Of a stretch of DNA of 33,941 nucleotides, positions 33,465 to 33,941 are shown piece after piece. A model generated the notes under the pieces. It was not told the origin of the DNA, made no database searches, and saw only the letters and a program-made list of their open reading frames with translations. A program made the translations under genes and the position numbers. Source of the stretch: Bryobacterales bacterium (GTDB lineage: Bacteria > Acidobacteriota > Terriglobia > Bryobacterales > Bryobacteraceae); NCBI GenBank assembly GCA_020846745.1, contig JADLDI010000146.1, positions 1 to 33,941 of the forward strand. Direction: 5' to 3'. Positions within the stretch are counted from its first letter, which is position 1; each line of letters begins with the position of its first letter.

Positions 33465-33803
33465 ATGGGAACAATTCCGGAAGCGCCGGTTGCGCTCAAG
33501 CCGGGCGATCAGAAGAAGGAAAAGACAACGAAGCGCGCCGGTGGCCGGAGACCACGGCAATCGGCAACGGAACAGCTCCGGTACTTCGTCGGCAAGCCCT
33601 GCCACAACAAAGAACAGCCCAAGCTCGAACGGGAAGTGCCGAGCGAGGCCGAGGGCCTGGTCGCGGCATTCAAGTCCGATGGCAGCCTGTTCGTGCTCAG
33701 CGAATATTCGGTAACGCAAAAGATCGACGGTGGCCGCGTGACGCTCGAAAAGGAACGCGCCGCGCCCGCCGGTCCACGAGTTTCTATCGTCAACGCAAGT
33801 TGA
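33465..33803 (+). CDS. Small basic hypothetical protein, 112 residues
   Basis: The product is highly basic at its N-terminus (GDQKKEKTTKRAGGRRPRQS), then has a mixed part (LVAAFKSDGSLFVLSEYSVTQKIDGGRVTLEKE). I use ATG 33465; a TTG at 33459 lies closer to the ribosome site GGAGG. No family is recognised; the basic start suggests nucleic-acid binding. Its stop lies only a few bases before the structured RNA at 33808, so an insertion may have set its C-terminus. Confidence 0.55.
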   Translation: MGTIPEAPVALKPGDQKKEKTTKRAGGRRPRQSATEQLRYFVGKPCHNKEQPKLEREVPSEAEGLVAAFKSDGSLFVLSEYSVTQKIDGGRVTLEKERAAPAGPRVSIVNAS

Positions 33804-33807
33804 TGTA

Positions 33808-33941
33808 GAAGGCACCCACGCCTCACGTGGGACTTCGCTCTTCGGGCCTTCAAAAAGCACGGCGAGCAAACCTGGTTCGGGTAACACCGGCCGGGCAACA
33901 CAACGGAATAGGGCGGTCTCTCCAACGAGGCCTGACCCGAA
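33808..33941 (+). ncRNA. Structured RNA resembling a HEARO / OMEGA (omega) guide RNA, right end cut
   Basis: Pairings seen: GAAGGC (33808-33813) with GCCTTC (33846-33851), enclosing CCCACG-CCTCA-CGTGGG (33815-33831); CTGGT (33872-33876) with ACCGG (33886-33890); and GGTCTC-TCCAAC-GAGGCC (33915-33932). The loop TCGGGT (33877-33882) pairs with ACCCGA (33935-33940), which makes a pseudoknot. The stretch GGCAACACAACGG resembles the conserved ACACAACGG region I associate with HEARO/omega RNAs. In known elements this RNA lies directly upstream of an iscB or isrB gene and guides its HNH nuclease. No such gene is in the window; it would begin after 33941. The structure is well supported; the family name is an inference. 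Confidence 0.6.

Overview
The window looks like part of a GC-rich chromosome of an acidobacterium (Bryobacterales/Solibacterales-like). This is inferred from the style of the proteins: a SEC-C family protein typical of that phylum, Tat-exported SelA-like and DUF362 proteins, and a secretin carrying a cohesin-like domain. No taxonomic marker gene is present, so the assignment is an inference.

Bases 1-8768 read as ordinary core chromosome: a SEC-C protein (truncated by the window edge), a small outer-membrane barrel, a SelA-like PLP enzyme, a c-type cytochrome with its own terminator, leucyl aminopeptidase PepA, the tmRNA partner SmpB, and a secretin followed by two pseudopilins (type II secretion / type IV pilus-like). 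The core ends at a complete tRNA-Gln(UUG).

From the tRNA onward the content is that of an integrated mobile element. A large serine recombinase runs back into the tRNA, so that its last codons are antisense tRNA-Gln. About 2 kb further there is a second, unrelated integration module: a tyrosine recombinase, an excisionase-like protein and a 3' half of tRNA-Gly(CCC) that looks like an attachment core. Cargo follows: two related helix-turn-helix proteins, a protein built from two copies of one domain, a DUF433/DUF5615 toxin-antitoxin-like pair, and a DUF362 / alpha-alpha-toroid pair. A degenerate tandem array with alternating ~27- and ~33-bp steps separates the cargo from the next block.

Bases 18667-33803 are one long same-strand block encoding a type IV secretion (conjugation) apparatus: MoxR-type ATPase, lytic transglycosylase (VirB1-like), VirB9, VirB10, a membrane-anchored double-AAA ATPase, three consecutive pilin-like or membrane genes that share one module four times, VirB3, VirB4, two VirB5/TrbJ-like proteins in tandem, VirB6, VirB8 and two small proteins. 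No VirB11, VirD4 coupling protein, VirB7 or relaxase is visible; they may lie beyond the right edge.

The last ~135 bases fold into a compact pseudoknotted RNA that resembles the HEARO / OMEGA (omega) guide RNA of IscB/IsrB elements, so an IscB-type nuclease gene may begin just outside the window. The main points for follow-up are this RNA, the four-fold pilin module, the two integration systems with their tRNA-derived sites, the 27/33 array, and a 13-15 bp DNA motif that recurs in all three reading frames of the first gene.
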